A stretch of DNA of 50,984 nt from Euryarchaeota archaeon UBA561 (GTDB lineage Archaea; Thermoplasmatota; Poseidoniia; Poseidoniales; Poseidoniaceae). Both the position numbers and the translations under genes were made by a program. Positions 8,022-16,708 of this stretch are shown here, piece after piece. The notes under the pieces were generated by a model. That model was given only the letters and a program-made list of their open reading frames with translations. It made no database searches and was not told the DNA's origin. How positions within the stretch are numbered: position 1 is the first letter of the stretch; the number at the start of each line of letters is the position of its first letter. The DNA is taken from contig DANX01000012.1 of the NCBI GenBank assembly GCA_002502295.1, forward strand, positions 1 through 50,984, given 5' to 3'.

Positions 8022-8337
8022 CCGACGCCGAAAACCCCGCAAGGCACATGTTCGCCACATCCTGGTGGCCAATAAACCAGAGGCAAAGATGATTCTTGAT
8101 GAGATCAACGGATCAAAAAAACCGCTCCGTACCTTCAAGAAAATGGCCAAAAAATACTCAAATTGTCCCAGTGGCAGCAAAGGTGGAGATTTAGGAGAAT
8201 TCATTGAAGGACAAATGGTCCAAACCTTCGAAGATGCTGTGTGGTCTTCAGAATTGGAGGCCGTACCGCAAAACTTCATCAAAACCCAATTTGGATTTCA
8301 TGTCATTTGGGTGCACAGCATCCTGCTTCCCGAGTGA
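8008..8337 (+). CDS. Parvulin-type peptidyl-prolyl isomerase
   Basis: A stand-alone PpiC/parvulin domain of 109 residues that catalyses cis-trans isomerisation of prolyl bonds. Family motifs are VRHILVANKPEA near the start, FKKMAKKYSNCPSGSKGGDLGEF in the middle and QFGFHVIWVHS at the end. There is no signal peptide, so it is cytosolic. The first 12 residues are strongly basic (MRRHDRRRKPRK), which could help it bind nucleic acid or ribosomes; that is inference. Its ATG lies inside the end of the glycosyltransferase gene, suggesting co-translation. Its stop abuts the converging tRNA-Pro gene. Confidence 0.92.
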   Translation: MRRHDRRRKPRKAHVRHILVANKPEAKMILDEINGSKKPLRTFKKMAKKYSNCPSGSKGGDLGEFIEGQMVQTFEDAVWSSELEAVPQNFIKTQFGFHVIWVHSILLPE

Positions 8338-8415
8338 TGGTGGGCGTACCAAGATTTGAACTTGGGTCCAAGCGTCCCAAACGCCCGAGTATAGGCCAAA
8401 CTAACCCATACGCCC
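8338..8415 (-). tRNA. tRNA-Pro (anticodon TGG)
   Basis: On the minus strand the acceptor GGGCGTA pairs with TACGCCC. The anticodon stem GGGCG/CGCTT carries loop TTTGGGA, so the anticodon is TGG, with the G37 usual for tRNA-Pro. The T arm is CCAAG TTCAAAT CTTGG. The discriminator is A and CCA is encoded. The D stem is weak and two G-T pairs close the anticodon stem. There is no intron. The CCA end abuts the parvulin stop codon. Confidence 0.95.
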
Positions 8416-8448
8416 TTGGTCTCTGCCACGGCGTCTCACCTATGAACT

Positions 8449-8886
8449 TCACTCAAAGAACATCCAGCGCCCGTTGGGCAAGCGAAGAACAACACCCTCA
8501 ACTTCCGCTTGCTCCATGAGGCCGTCCGTGGGCATGTGAACGTCCTTCTTTTCCAGATGTTTCTGGACGGTTGAAAAGTCGATGGTGTCGTCAGCATCTG
8601 CCAGTGACCTCAACTCTCGCAACAAAGACCGTGGAGAAATGTCCCCCGATGCCTCGGCAGGAGATGTTTTGGACAGCCTGCTCTGCAGTTCACCCCTCAA
8701 GGCATCGGGAGTGTTGGCCAAACCAACCTCATGGTGGAGTTCAGCACTTGAGGTACACTCCTTCACGACTTCTGATGCCCCATCAATTTTGGAACCGCAA
8801 TGCGGACACCGACCCTGTTGCCTCCGCTGTCCAGAACATTGGCCGCACGAAACGCAACGGATGACGAGCCACCGCTGGTCGGACAC
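8449..8886 (-). CDS. Zinc-ribbon protein with C-terminal winged-helix-like region (DUF5817-like)
   Basis: The protein begins with RWLVIRCVSCGQCSGQ and GRCPHCGSKI, a CxxC...CxxC zinc ribbon. A middle region rich in Ser and Ala follows, then a C-terminal helical segment ending VVLRLPNGRWMFFE that looks like a winged helix. This layout resembles the archaeal DUF5817 family seen in haloarchaea. I chose GTG 8886 because it follows the upstream stop and has GAGG about 9 bases before it, giving 145 residues; the frame upstream to 9042 overlaps the previous gene and looks non-coding. A role in nucleic-acid binding is inferred. Confidence 0.7.
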   Translation of the reverse strand: MSDQRWLVIRCVSCGQCSGQRRQQGRCPHCGSKIDGASEVVKECTSSAELHHEVGLANTPDALRGELQSRLSKTSPAEASGDISPRSLLRELRSLADADDTIDFSTVQKHLEKKDVHMPTDGLMEQAEVEGVVLRLPNGRWMFFE

Positions 8887-8896
8887 TTCGCTCGCC

Positions 8897-9541
8897 TCAG
8901 AGTGAGAAATCGTGGTTGTTTTGGGGTTGTCCAGGACGCCGTGCTGGAGCCGCTGGTGCTTTGGTATCAACGCGCTTCTTGCTTTCTGGGGCCGCCTTTC
9001 TGGTGAGTGCACCTCGGATTGGGCCGGTCTTGGTGCGCGCACCCAACGACAGCGACTCTGGAAGTATGAGGGCAGCTACTGCGACACCGTGATGTTCTGG
9101 GCCTGCCGTGACCTCATCCACAGCGACATCAAAGTTGAGCACTTCGAGGTCCCGGCTTGCCAAGCGACGCTGCAGGTTTCTTCGAAGAAGCAACACCGTT
9201 TCCTCGTAATCAAGGTCGGTGGAGATGGTTGCGACGATGGCGCACTCGTCCCCTTCCGGAGTGACGCACGATGCCCATGCGACGCCAGCGGACGCAGACG
9301 AACCGCTCCATGCATAGGCCGTGGCAAGGTGACACTCAACCAATGAACCCATTGGGAGAGGGCGAGGAGGCGTCGATTCAAAGCCCAAAGGAAGCATGGC
9401 CCCCTGTGCCTGAATCAATCGGACATCCCCCAGCCCCAATTCAACCAATCCTTGATCGAAGGCGTCTTCGGCATTTTCACCCCAAGGAGCTACGGCGGTC
9501 ATAAGCCATCCCGGGCAGGCGGGGGAACGAGCGGATTGCAT
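8897..9541 (-). CDS. Pyruvoyl-dependent arginine decarboxylase homologue lacking the pyruvoyl serine
   Basis: The protein follows the PvlArgDC fold pattern: an N-terminal strand (GWLMTAV), AFDQGLVELGLGDVRLIQ, then AMLPLG, GSLV, and ASAGVAWASC. Canonical enzymes self-cleave at a Ser-Ser pair directly before I(L/V)PPG and turn the second serine into the pyruvoyl group. Here the equivalent residues are Gly47-Ala48, and no serine is close, so the usual self-processing cannot occur. The C-terminal about 50 residues are a basic, Ala/Pro-rich tail absent from canonical enzymes. It may be a non-catalytic paralogue with a structural or binding role. The downstream zinc-ribbon gene is probably co-transcribed. 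Confidence 0.72.
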   Translation of the reverse strand: MQSARSPACPGWLMTAVAPWGENAEDAFDQGLVELGLGDVRLIQAQGAMLPLGFESTPPRPLPMGSLVECHLATAYAWSGSSASAGVAWASCVTPEGDECAIVATISTDLDYEETVLLLRRNLQRRLASRDLEVLNFDVAVDEVTAGPEHHGVAVAALILPESLSLGARTKTGPIRGALTRKAAPESKKRVDTKAPAAPARRPGQPQNNHDFSL

Positions 9542-9593
9542 GAAGTGTGGTTAAACGCAACGGGTTCATGAACAACTTGGTTGTCGGTGTCTC

Positions 9594-9878
9594 ATGGCAG
9601 GGAGTTCACGTCCGCTCCTCGTTATCAGCGTCGGTGCTGTTCTTTTAGCCGGTGCTTTCGCAGGTCTTGAATCAGGTGAGCACACCCTTACATTGGCGAC
9701 TGGAGGTCTTTTAGCGACGCTCACCACCGTTGCTTGGATGGCCCTTTCCAAACCTGCCAAGTCCACACATCGAGCGCTCGGTCCCGGTCAGACTGGGGCG
9801 TTCAGTCAGGGTGAAACCATCAAAACCACAGCGGACTTGCCCGATCCTATGGATTATGACGTGGATATGCCGCTTTAA
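9594..9878 (+). CDS. Small membrane protein with two transmembrane helices
   Basis: A 94-residue protein with hydrophobic helices at about residues 8-26 (LLVISVGAVLLAGAFAGL) and 32-51 (LTLATGGLLATLTTVAWMAL), joined by a short polar turn, followed by a hydrophilic tail with several acidic residues. The family is not recognised. ATG 9594 is the only good start. The stop codon directly abuts the converging fttA stop codon. Function is unknown. Confidence 0.65.
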   Translation: MAGSSRPLLVISVGAVLLAGAFAGLESGEHTLTLATGGLLATLTTVAWMALSKPAKSTHRALGPGQTGAFSQGETIKTTADLPDPMDYDVDMPL

Positions 9879-11783
9879 TCAAAACAAACGAATCGTTTCG
9901 AGGTTGTTAGGCGCATATGACCTGCACTGATAACGCTCTCGAAGTGTGTGACCCAATTCATTGCACTTGTGGTAATCACCGTGATGACAAATGATGATTT
10001 TCGGTTTGGTGCTTAATTTGTCCACGAATTCCAACAACTGGCGCCGGTCTGAATGGCCAGAGAAGCCATCAATCGTGGCCATTTCACAACCTACCTTCAC
10101 CATCTCAGTTCGACCGTTGATGATCATGGGTACTTCTCCAAATCCTTTCTGTAGCCGGCGACCAAGCGTTCCCTCGGCTTGATAACCCACGAAACACAAG
10201 GAGTTTCGGTCGCTATGAGCCCAGTTCCTAAAATATTCTACAACCGGTCCGGCGTTCATCATTCCAGAGGTCGCCAAAACAATGCAAGGTGATGTGTCCA
10301 TGAGGATGTTTTCTCGCAGTTCACGTCCCTTGACTGGCCGGAACCATTCGTTGCTGAATGGATTGTCTCCGTCATCTCTGAGCAATGATTTACGCAGGCT
10401 CTTTGTGAGGTAATTTGGATGAGCTGCGTGGATGGCTGTCGCCTCCTGAATCATGCCGTCAAGCCAAACAGGAACGGGCTTCACAGTACCCGACCGGAAC
10501 AGTTCATCGATGGCGATCATAACCTCCTGGCTTCTGCCGACAGCGAAGACGGGGAAAATCATCTTTCCACCCCGTGCGAGGGTTCGAGAAACAATGTCCT
10601 TCAGCTCTTGATTGGCCTCTTGGCGGGACGGTTGGTAATCGCCCTCGGAACCGTAGGTGGACTCCAACACGAGCGACTCCACTCGAGGGAACCGTGTGTT
10701 GGCGGCGTCAAAGAGCCAAGATTTCTCATATTTTTGATCACCGCTGAACAGGAGATTGTGTTTACCATCAGCGATGTTGAGGTGAACCGCTGAAGAACCA
10801 ATGATGTGTCCTGAGTTTGAAAACGTCATCTTGATGTCAGGAGCGATGTCGGTGGTTGAATCCCATTCCACATCAACCACGTGTTTCATGCAAGTACGGA
10901 TGTCTTCCATGCCGTAAGGGGCCACTTTCCCCTCCGCTCCGCCAATTTTGAGGTAGTCGGTCTGGAGAAGCAGCATCAAATCTCGTGTGGGAGGTGTGCA
11001 GTAAACAGGGCCTCTGTAGCCAAATTTGAACAACACTGGCAGCATTCCTGCGTGGTCGAGGTGTGCGTGCGTCAAAATCACTGCGTCCAGTTTTTCCAGA
11101 GGCAGTGCCTCTGGCGCGGTGAAGAAGGGCATTGGGTCGTTGTCGTTGGCAACGTTAACCCCCACATCGATCATGATTCTCGATTCGTTGGTTGTAACGA
11201 GATGACAAGCCCGGCCAACCTCCCTGTAGGAGCCCAAGGCAGTAACCCGTGCCCAAGGATTTCCTGGTCGAGTCGGGCGATGGATGTTGAGACCAAAATC
11301 CTTCAGTAATTTTCTTCGCTCATCGCCGTTGGTTTGTCGATACATCCGAATGTCGTGAATCGTCTTCGCAAACAAATGCGGTGCTCGCTCAACCTTTACC
11401 GACCAGCCGGTTTTGTCCCGAATGGCATTGCTGTTTTCGCCACGGCGGCCAATGGCTGTGCCCGGTTGTCGGCATTGGATGGTCACTTCACGGTAGCACG
11501 CGTCGAAATACATCTCCGTGATCTCTGCTTCTTCTGGAATGACTTCTTGGATGACATTACGAGCTTTGTCTGCATCCATCATTGATTCAATGGGTGTTCG
11601 TAGGACAATCTTCCGCTTGATCCGACGGGCAATTTTGCCAATCAATCCATCGGAGCCCGTAAACGGTCGCATGTTTGTGGTGATGATGGCGATGTTCCCC
11701 GCCTCCAAGTCAACCTTGTACTCGATGTTTCGAGGGACGATTTTCGCAATTTCATCTTTAAGTTCCTTGTAGGTCATTCGCAT
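9879..11783 (-). CDS. fttA: Archaeal transcription termination nuclease FttA (aCPSF1), KH-KH-beta-CASP
   Basis: A metal-dependent RNA endonuclease that cleaves nascent RNA and ends transcription in archaea, homologous to eukaryotic CPSF73. Two KH domains come first (about residues 1-140, with a GRRG loop near 115). The metallo-beta-lactamase domain follows, with zinc-binding HAHLDH near residue 240 and SGHIIGSS and SGD further on. The beta-CASP domain and a C-terminal FSGHSDR and HHGD complete it. At 634 residues it is of normal length. I prefer ATG 11783, with GGTG upstream, to GTG 11792. It lies downstream of psmB on the same strand, separated by two hairpins. Confidence 0.96.
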   Translation of the reverse strand: MRMTYKELKDEIAKIVPRNIEYKVDLEAGNIAIITTNMRPFTGSDGLIGKIARRIKRKIVLRTPIESMMDADKARNVIQEVIPEEAEITEMYFDACYREVTIQCRQPGTAIGRRGENSNAIRDKTGWSVKVERAPHLFAKTIHDIRMYRQTNGDERRKLLKDFGLNIHRPTRPGNPWARVTALGSYREVGRACHLVTTNESRIMIDVGVNVANDNDPMPFFTAPEALPLEKLDAVILTHAHLDHAGMLPVLFKFGYRGPVYCTPPTRDLMLLLQTDYLKIGGAEGKVAPYGMEDIRTCMKHVVDVEWDSTTDIAPDIKMTFSNSGHIIGSSAVHLNIADGKHNLLFSGDQKYEKSWLFDAANTRFPRVESLVLESTYGSEGDYQPSRQEANQELKDIVSRTLARGGKMIFPVFAVGRSQEVMIAIDELFRSGTVKPVPVWLDGMIQEATAIHAAHPNYLTKSLRKSLLRDDGDNPFSNEWFRPVKGRELRENILMDTSPCIVLATSGMMNAGPVVEYFRNWAHSDRNSLCFVGYQAEGTLGRRLQKGFGEVPMIINGRTEMVKVGCEMATIDGFSGHSDRRQLLEFVDKLSTKPKIIICHHGDYHKCNELGHTLRERYQCRSYAPNNLETIRLF

Positions 11784-11821
11784 GATGTACACCCGCTCCC
11801 GCAGTCAGTGTAGACCACAGC

Positions 11822-11853
11822 GCACCCGAACGGGTGCAAGGCGGCTTCGCCGC
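11822..11853. other. Two tandem inverted repeats between psmB and fttA
   Basis: GCACCCG-AA-CGGGTGC lies at 11822-11837, directly followed by GCGGC-TTC-GCCGC at about 11841-11853. Both are perfect, GC-rich stems in the 83-base gap between two genes of the same strand. They could form an RNA hairpin pair (processing or mRNA end) or be protein-binding palindromes. No T-run follows on the minus strand. Confidence 0.4.
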
Positions 11854-11866
11854 GGGAGAAAGAAAC

Positions 11867-12487
11867 TCACTTGAGGAGTTTAGCAATGTCGTCTTGAGAG
11901 ACTTGTTGGTAGCCGGAAGCGGGCGTGATGACGGCCAAATCCATGCCGTTGCCGGAGGCCGCATCACGCTGTCCCGATGCATGGAGGGCTCTCGCTGCCA
12001 ATTTTAAGGCCTCCGATTGCGTCATGTTGTCCTTGAACCCATCTTCGAGAACACCGTACATGTAGGGTGAGCCGGATCCTGTAGCGCAATACACGTCGGG
12101 AATCGAACCACCAGCAGAGTCAATGGAGTAGACGTGTCCACCAGCGTCATCGACGCCAACAATGAGCAATTGTACCCAGTGCGGGCGTCCAGATAGAATG
12201 TTGGCGGTGAGAGTCGCAGCGCCTTTGACCGTCATCGGCTGTTGTCGTCGGAGTTCAAACAAAGCAACTTCTGCCGTGAGGGTGCGGGAGAGCGATTGGG
12301 CATGGCCAACCAAACCGGCGGTGGTGAGAGCAAGGTTGTTACCAATTTTGAACAACTTCTGGACGCTTTTGTTGGCGATGAAATGACCCATTGTTGCTCG
12401 ATGGTCTGCGCCGACGACGACACCTCCTTTGAAGGTGATACCGACGGTGCTGGTTCCTGTCTTCATGACGGTCTGTTGTTCTGACAT
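11867..12487 (-). CDS. psmB: Proteasome beta subunit
   Basis: Catalytic subunit of the archaeal 20S proteasome. The pro-peptide MSEQQTVMKTG ends before Thr12, which becomes the N-terminal nucleophile after self-cleavage at G-T (KTG/TSTVGI). The following VGADHRATMG and NKSVQKLF segments carry the conserved Asp and Lys of the active site. A glycine-rich GSGSPYMYGVLE and a SGNGMDLAVIT tail match the family. At 206 residues it has normal length. ATG 12487, preceded by GAGGTTAAC, is used; the frame continues upstream to 12562 without a family match. The alpha subunit is not in this window. Confidence 0.96.
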   Translation of the reverse strand: MSEQQTVMKTGTSTVGITFKGGVVVGADHRATMGHFIANKSVQKLFKIGNNLALTTAGLVGHAQSLSRTLTAEVALFELRRQQPMTVKGAATLTANILSGRPHWVQLLIVGVDDAGGHVYSIDSAGGSIPDVYCATGSGSPYMYGVLEDGFKDNMTQSEALKLAARALHASGQRDAASGNGMDLAVITPASGYQQVSQDDIAKLLK

Positions 12488-12632
12488 GTTAACCTCACTC
12501 CACCGACACTTCTTGAACCTTGGGCATTGAGCCAATGGAAGACACCGGGATGGTCCATTCACCGAGAAGAACCGATGAACATGTCCCTCTGTTGGGGGAG
12601 TGTTGAAGAAGCCTCGTCATTGACAGACCGAT

Positions 12633-13253
12633 GTGCGGCGAAGGAGAAAGAAAGAGAAAGACGAAGCACAGTCTTCCCTCGATGCTTTTTCCCAACCCGG
12701 TCAGGTGTCCGGCGTGCCCGAGGAACGCCCCGTTCCATCCATGCCCGACTTGGATCTGCTTGAGGCTGCTCAAGCGAAGTTGGAACAAGAACAACAAGCA
12801 ACAGCAGCTCCGCCGAACGCCTCGGTGGGTCCCCGAAGTTTTTCCATGCCGAGTTCAAACACAACCGTGACACCTCGGATGCCTGAAGCCGAAGTCACCT
12901 ACCACAACCTGGAACAACTCTACCCGAACCCACCCGTCCCGCTCTACGAAGGAGAAATGGTTCTTCACAACTCAACCCTGTTGGATTTAACCGGCTGCGG
13001 TGCCTTGATGGATTGGATTTCAGAAGGCCACGGTTGCGTGGTTGAAATGCGGCGGATGATGAAGCGCACAACCGAATTTAATCAGGCGTTAAGCATCCTT
13101 TACGAATTCGTTGAGGGAGACGTCCAAGGTCAAATCATACGCATAACGGACACGCGCTTGTTGCTTCTCCCACAGGGTTGCAGAGGCATCAAAGGAACCG
13201 AAATGGAGAGCTTTGCCGTCGCTCCAGACGACCTCACGGACGTGTACGGATGA
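12633..13253 (+). CDS. sepF: SepF-like cell division protein
   Basis: SepF tethers FtsZ to the membrane and is the standard partner of FtsZ in archaea. The C-terminal about 95 residues form the SepF/DUF552 core: a first strand before the helix MDWISEGHGCVVEMRRM, then FNQALSILYEFVEGDVQGQIIRI and RLLLLPQGCRGI. The first about 90 residues are a Pro/Gln/Ala-rich linker after a very basic start (RRRRKKEK). An amphipathic membrane helix, usual at the SepF N terminus, is not evident; the basic patch may replace it. The start must be GTG 12633, because a stop codon lies 12 bases upstream in frame. The next gene overlaps by ATGA. Confidence 0.8.
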   Translation: MRRRRKKEKDEAQSSLDAFSQPGQVSGVPEERPVPSMPDLDLLEAAQAKLEQEQQATAAPPNASVGPRSFSMPSSNTTVTPRMPEAEVTYHNLEQLYPNPPVPLYEGEMVLHNSTLLDLTGCGALMDWISEGHGCVVEMRRMMKRTTEFNQALSILYEFVEGDVQGQIIRITDTRLLLLPQGCRGIKGTEMESFAVAPDDLTDVYG

Positions 13254-13888
13254 ACGAACAGGCCATCGACATTCCCTGCCCGGTGTGTTCATCATCAGGC
13301 AATGTCAACATGATCGCTCACGTCGACGAAATACCGTACTTCGGAGAGCACACACAGGTCACCATCCTCTGCCACGATTGTGGATGGCGGCAGACTGATT
13401 TTATTCCTGCTGAGGGGAAGAAAGCAGGTGGTTGGTCGTTGGTGGTCGACGTTGAAGAAAAGTTAGCAGCCCGCGTGATCCGCTCATCATCGTGCACGGT
13501 GTTGATTCCGGAGCTCGACCTCGAGGTGAAACCGGGTTCAAGTTCCACGGGATATGTATCCAACGTGGAGGGTGTGCTCCATCGCTTCAAGGAAATTATC
13601 ACCATGGTCGAGCGAGACCTGTCAAAGCAATTTCTCGAAGCAGACACCGAAGAACGAGAGGAGTTGATGGCGCAGATGTCCACGCTGCAACACATGACGT
13701 TGACCCTGGCGAATTTGGGCGGACCAAGCGCTGAGGCGATCACCTTGGTTTTACTCGACCCCCACGGTCATTCAATGATCCTCCATCCGGACGCCGAGGA
13801 ACGGGACCTGACTGACGAGGAGTTGCAATCGCTACCGGTTGGTCCGGACCCGGCGGTTTTTTCAACCGATGACGATGGCTCAGCGTGA
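13250..13888 (+). CDS. ZPR1-family zinc finger protein
   Basis: An archaeal ZPR1-type protein of 212 residues. A four-cysteine zinc finger is formed by C10/C13 (CPVC) and C41/C44 (CHDC), followed by GWRQTDFIP and the beta-rich ZPR1 core with SSSCTVLIPELDLEV and VSNVEGVL. Eukaryotic ZPR1 is a chaperone of translation factor eEF1A; archaeal function is less clear. The acidic tail (DDDGSA) is unremarkable. ATG 13250 overlaps the sepF stop by four bases, so the two genes should be translated together. The end overlaps the converging trpS end by nine bases. Confidence 0.9.
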   Translation: MNEQAIDIPCPVCSSSGNVNMIAHVDEIPYFGEHTQVTILCHDCGWRQTDFIPAEGKKAGGWSLVVDVEEKLAARVIRSSSCTVLIPELDLEVKPGSSSTGYVSNVEGVLHRFKEIITMVERDLSKQFLEADTEEREELMAQMSTLQHMTLTLANLGGPSAEAITLVLLDPHGHSMILHPDAEERDLTDEELQSLPVGPDPAVFSTDDDGSA

Positions 13889-15265
13889 GTCTTCTGCCAA
13901 GAACGATTCAACCAAATGAGCCGTTTGGTCGCGCATTTCGTGAAGTTCACCCATCCATGCCGTGGCCTTTTCGATGCACAATTGCTTCATTTCACCCGCC
14001 AAAAGATGCCCAGAGCGGAAAGAGGCATTCAGTTGAGCGAGGTGAGCATCGTCTTCCTCGAAGAAGTACATCATGTATTGATAGGCGACATCGATGTCTG
14101 GGTTTCCGCCAAGGCGGCGATGCTCCTCTACGGTTGGTTGTCCGCCAGAGAAGGCTCGTTTGATTTTCTTTTCCACCGTGGCAAGGTCGTCTCCGAGAAA
14201 CAAGGTAGTCTTGGGCTTACTGCTGCTCATTTTATCCCCCGTCATCCCTACGGCAAAATGGTGGTAGGTTGAGGAAGGAGCCATCAAGCCGGGGCCGCCC
14301 AGTTCGCGCTCAAGACGAAGCAAGGCCAAACGGATAGCGTGTTTGTCTCGCTGGGTGGCGGACGGAATGTGGACGTTTCCTTGTTTGGGGTTGGAGAGGA
14401 CGTCCGAGAAACCCAGTGATGCGACAGCAGCGACCACGTTTTCAAACACGCCGGCAACCTTGGCTTTGTCAATTCGACCGTTGGCGAGTTGGCCGAAGAC
14501 TTCGGCGTTTTCATCGTGAACCGACAAACTCACCATAAGACCTCTTGAGGATGAATCCCGCAGATTAAACCAGTTGGTTTTCGAGGCCAACCCTCGGGTC
14601 AAGCGGAGGTGCGGGTCTTGGTCAACGCCCACCGGTACGACGATCGGGCGGAGGCCGCCGTGTTCGTCTAATTGCGGATGTAAGATATCACCTACTTGGA
14701 CCAAAGGTGCTTGGACGTGGGCGAGATTGGTCTCTCCACTGAATCCATAGATGGCTTCAAACTCATTCAAATTTGTGCGTTTCCCGAGTTGGAAGCCGAG
14801 CCTTTGAACGACAGGACGAGTGGATTGGAAGTAGACATTGGTTTTCTCGGGATCCAAACCGAGAGCGGCGTAGTGGGCGATGTATTCTTTCAAGGCGACT
14901 GTACGGCCTTTGGCAAGTGAAACTCCCCGGGTCGCTTGGCTTTCCAAATCCGCCACGGCAATGGTCACATCGCCTCCTTGTTGCTGGAACCATTTGACCT
15001 GTTCAACGACCATCGAGTGCCCGAGATGCATCTGCCCGCTCGGCATCAGGCCCGTCAATACACCAAATGGACCACCCGTTCGTTGAGCTTCGAGTACCTG
15101 CTCAATGTCTCGGTGAGCAAAAACGATGCCTCTCCTGTGAAGTTTGGAAGGGTTCGGTAGAGAGACGCCCTCCATAGAAGTCAAACCAAATTGTTCAACC
15201 ATTCGGTCGTAATCGGTGGATTGAGCACTCCCCCAAGGGTCTATGACGAGTTCGTCTTGAGCCAT
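13880..15265 (-). CDS. trpS: Tryptophanyl-tRNA synthetase
   Basis: A class I aminoacyl-tRNA synthetase of the archaeal/eukaryotic type. The N-terminal DPWGS and YDRMVEQFG motif is typical of archaeal TrpRS. The HIGH-like signature is PSGQMHLGH and the KMSKS-like signature is GDKMSSSKP. The substrate-pocket segment IVVPVGVDQDPHLRLTRGLA is also typical. ATG 15265 is chosen because it follows a strong GGAGG at 8 bases; ATG 15280 lies before that site. The protein has 461 residues, normal for the family, and the gene converges with the ZPR1 gene. Confidence 0.95.
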   Translation of the reverse strand: MAQDELVIDPWGSAQSTDYDRMVEQFGLTSMEGVSLPNPSKLHRRGIVFAHRDIEQVLEAQRTGGPFGVLTGLMPSGQMHLGHSMVVEQVKWFQQQGGDVTIAVADLESQATRGVSLAKGRTVALKEYIAHYAALGLDPEKTNVYFQSTRPVVQRLGFQLGKRTNLNEFEAIYGFSGETNLAHVQAPLVQVGDILHPQLDEHGGLRPIVVPVGVDQDPHLRLTRGLASKTNWFNLRDSSSRGLMVSLSVHDENAEVFGQLANGRIDKAKVAGVFENVVAAVASLGFSDVLSNPKQGNVHIPSATQRDKHAIRLALLRLERELGGPGLMAPSSTYHHFAVGMTGDKMSSSKPKTTLFLGDDLATVEKKIKRAFSGGQPTVEEHRRLGGNPDIDVAYQYMMYFFEEDDAHLAQLNASFRSGHLLAGEMKQLCIEKATAWMGELHEMRDQTAHLVESFLAEDSR

Positions 15266-15285
15266 CTCTGCTCCCTCCATCTGCC

Positions 15286-16584
15286 TTAGGCTTCCTCGTC
15301 CGCATCAAGGCTTCGCTCATCCAGCCCAAGGGGAGTTGTGTTTTGGCCGTGCTTTCGTTCAGCCAACGATGACCAGGGGCCAAGACCTTCTTTACCCAAC
15401 ACTCCCAACATCCCGACCACGGTCATTAATCCGACGCCGACCACGGCGTATGGAATCCATGCATCGATGCCTTCAGCGGTTCGTGGTTCTACAAGCCAAG
15501 TAAACCGAACCTCGGTGTCGTCGACAAATCGTTTGGCCCACTTGAACAGATCAGTGGTGCGGTGCCCAGCCACGGTGACCGCAGAGGAGTGGTTGTTGAA
15601 GAAATCAGCTTGTGCCAAAACATCGTGGTCCACATCGGTACCGTTGAGGGTGATGTTGACGGCGTGGCCGTTGATGGTTGATAGCACAAGTGTCCCATCG
15701 GCTTGCTGCCACCACCCTTCTTGAGACACTTTCTCGAATTCTATAGAAGGAAGTTTTTCAGTGGAGTTCACGGTCGATACATCGGCGACTTCCACGCCAG
15801 CCACGTCGATGAGCCATGTCAATGGAATGTTCCAAGGCAAATCATCTGAAACGGATTTACAGGCTTCAGTTTGAATCGACTCAAAGGTGAGAATTGTCTG
15901 ACCGTCACTTTGATGGACATCTTGTGTGGTCTCAAAGCAACGCTTGGAGGACCAAGAGGACCAGGCTTCTCCCCATGTTGTGAGCCAAATGCCCGGCGTG
16001 TCATCAAGGTAGGCGAGGACATCTCGGTCGTGACGCACAGTGGCGTCGTTTACACGCCCAATCCAATACAGGTTAAGCAACCCTCCCTGTTCAACCTCAG
16101 ACTGCACGTCTTCGAGGGACGCCATCCCTTTTTCCAAACTGCCTCCCCTTCGACCGAGGTTGTACCAATCCCACAGGTCGGTGGGTTGGTCTGTAGCGTT
16201 GTGCCACGCAGTGTACTCCAAACTCGTCTTGTCTCCGTGGACTGTGAAACCTTGCGAAGCCACTTTCGTGTGGTCGGCCATTGTCAGTGTGTCCGGTGTG
16301 TAAATTGAAAGCGGCGAAACACCCCAACGGCTGGCGTTGATTCGGTCCTCAATGTAGTTCTTGCAGGCTTGCGCGACCGCACCAGGATCGTTGGCCCAAG
16401 AGAGACCTGGTATCCCATAGCAGCCAAATTCATCTCCGGCCTCGAGCCGCTCTTGGCCAAAAGAAGTTCTCAACCAACCGTCCTCTTCCCACGCTGATTG
16501 AGCCAAAGCAACGGGGTGAAGGACCACCGAGGCCACGAGGGCACAAAGGAATACAGAAAGTACACCACTCCCCTTGGTTGCCAT
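15286..16584 (-). CDS. Secreted, C-terminally anchored surface protein of unknown function
   Basis: The 432-residue product begins with a signal peptide (about residues 8-28, ending VALAQS) and has one transmembrane helix near residues 375-397 (IPYAVVGVGLMTVVGMLGVLG), then a short cytosolic tail. The ectodomain is rich in Trp and Asn-X-Ser/Thr sites and contains a few cysteines, suggesting glycosylation and disulfides. No catalytic motif is visible and I do not recognise the family. ATG 16584 follows AGGAGG. It is upstream of trpS in the same direction with a 20-base gap, so the two may be co-transcribed. Confidence 0.8.
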   Translation of the reverse strand: MATKGSGVLSVFLCALVASVVLHPVALAQSAWEEDGWLRTSFGQERLEAGDEFGCYGIPGLSWANDPGAVAQACKNYIEDRINASRWGVSPLSIYTPDTLTMADHTKVASQGFTVHGDKTSLEYTAWHNATDQPTDLWDWYNLGRRGGSLEKGMASLEDVQSEVEQGGLLNLYWIGRVNDATVRHDRDVLAYLDDTPGIWLTTWGEAWSSWSSKRCFETTQDVHQSDGQTILTFESIQTEACKSVSDDLPWNIPLTWLIDVAGVEVADVSTVNSTEKLPSIEFEKVSQEGWWQQADGTLVLSTINGHAVNITLNGTDVDHDVLAQADFFNNHSSAVTVAGHRTTDLFKWAKRFVDDTEVRFTWLVEPRTAEGIDAWIPYAVVGVGLMTVVGMLGVLGKEGLGPWSSLAERKHGQNTTPLGLDERSLDADEEA

Positions 16585-16708
16585 GGATTAGCCTCCTGTT
16601 GGTGACCTTTCACGCTTGTCCTTGGCGCACTTTGAATGGAAGGGAAATTGAACGCTCATACCCGTGCCGAGAAGAAACATCAAAACAGAGGGGGCCAGAA
16701 GCACAGTC

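Noticed and set aside
11793..12632. Extra small genes around psmB
   Set aside because: Frames upstream of psmB on either strand lack start signals and domain patterns; they are shadows of psmB or sepF.
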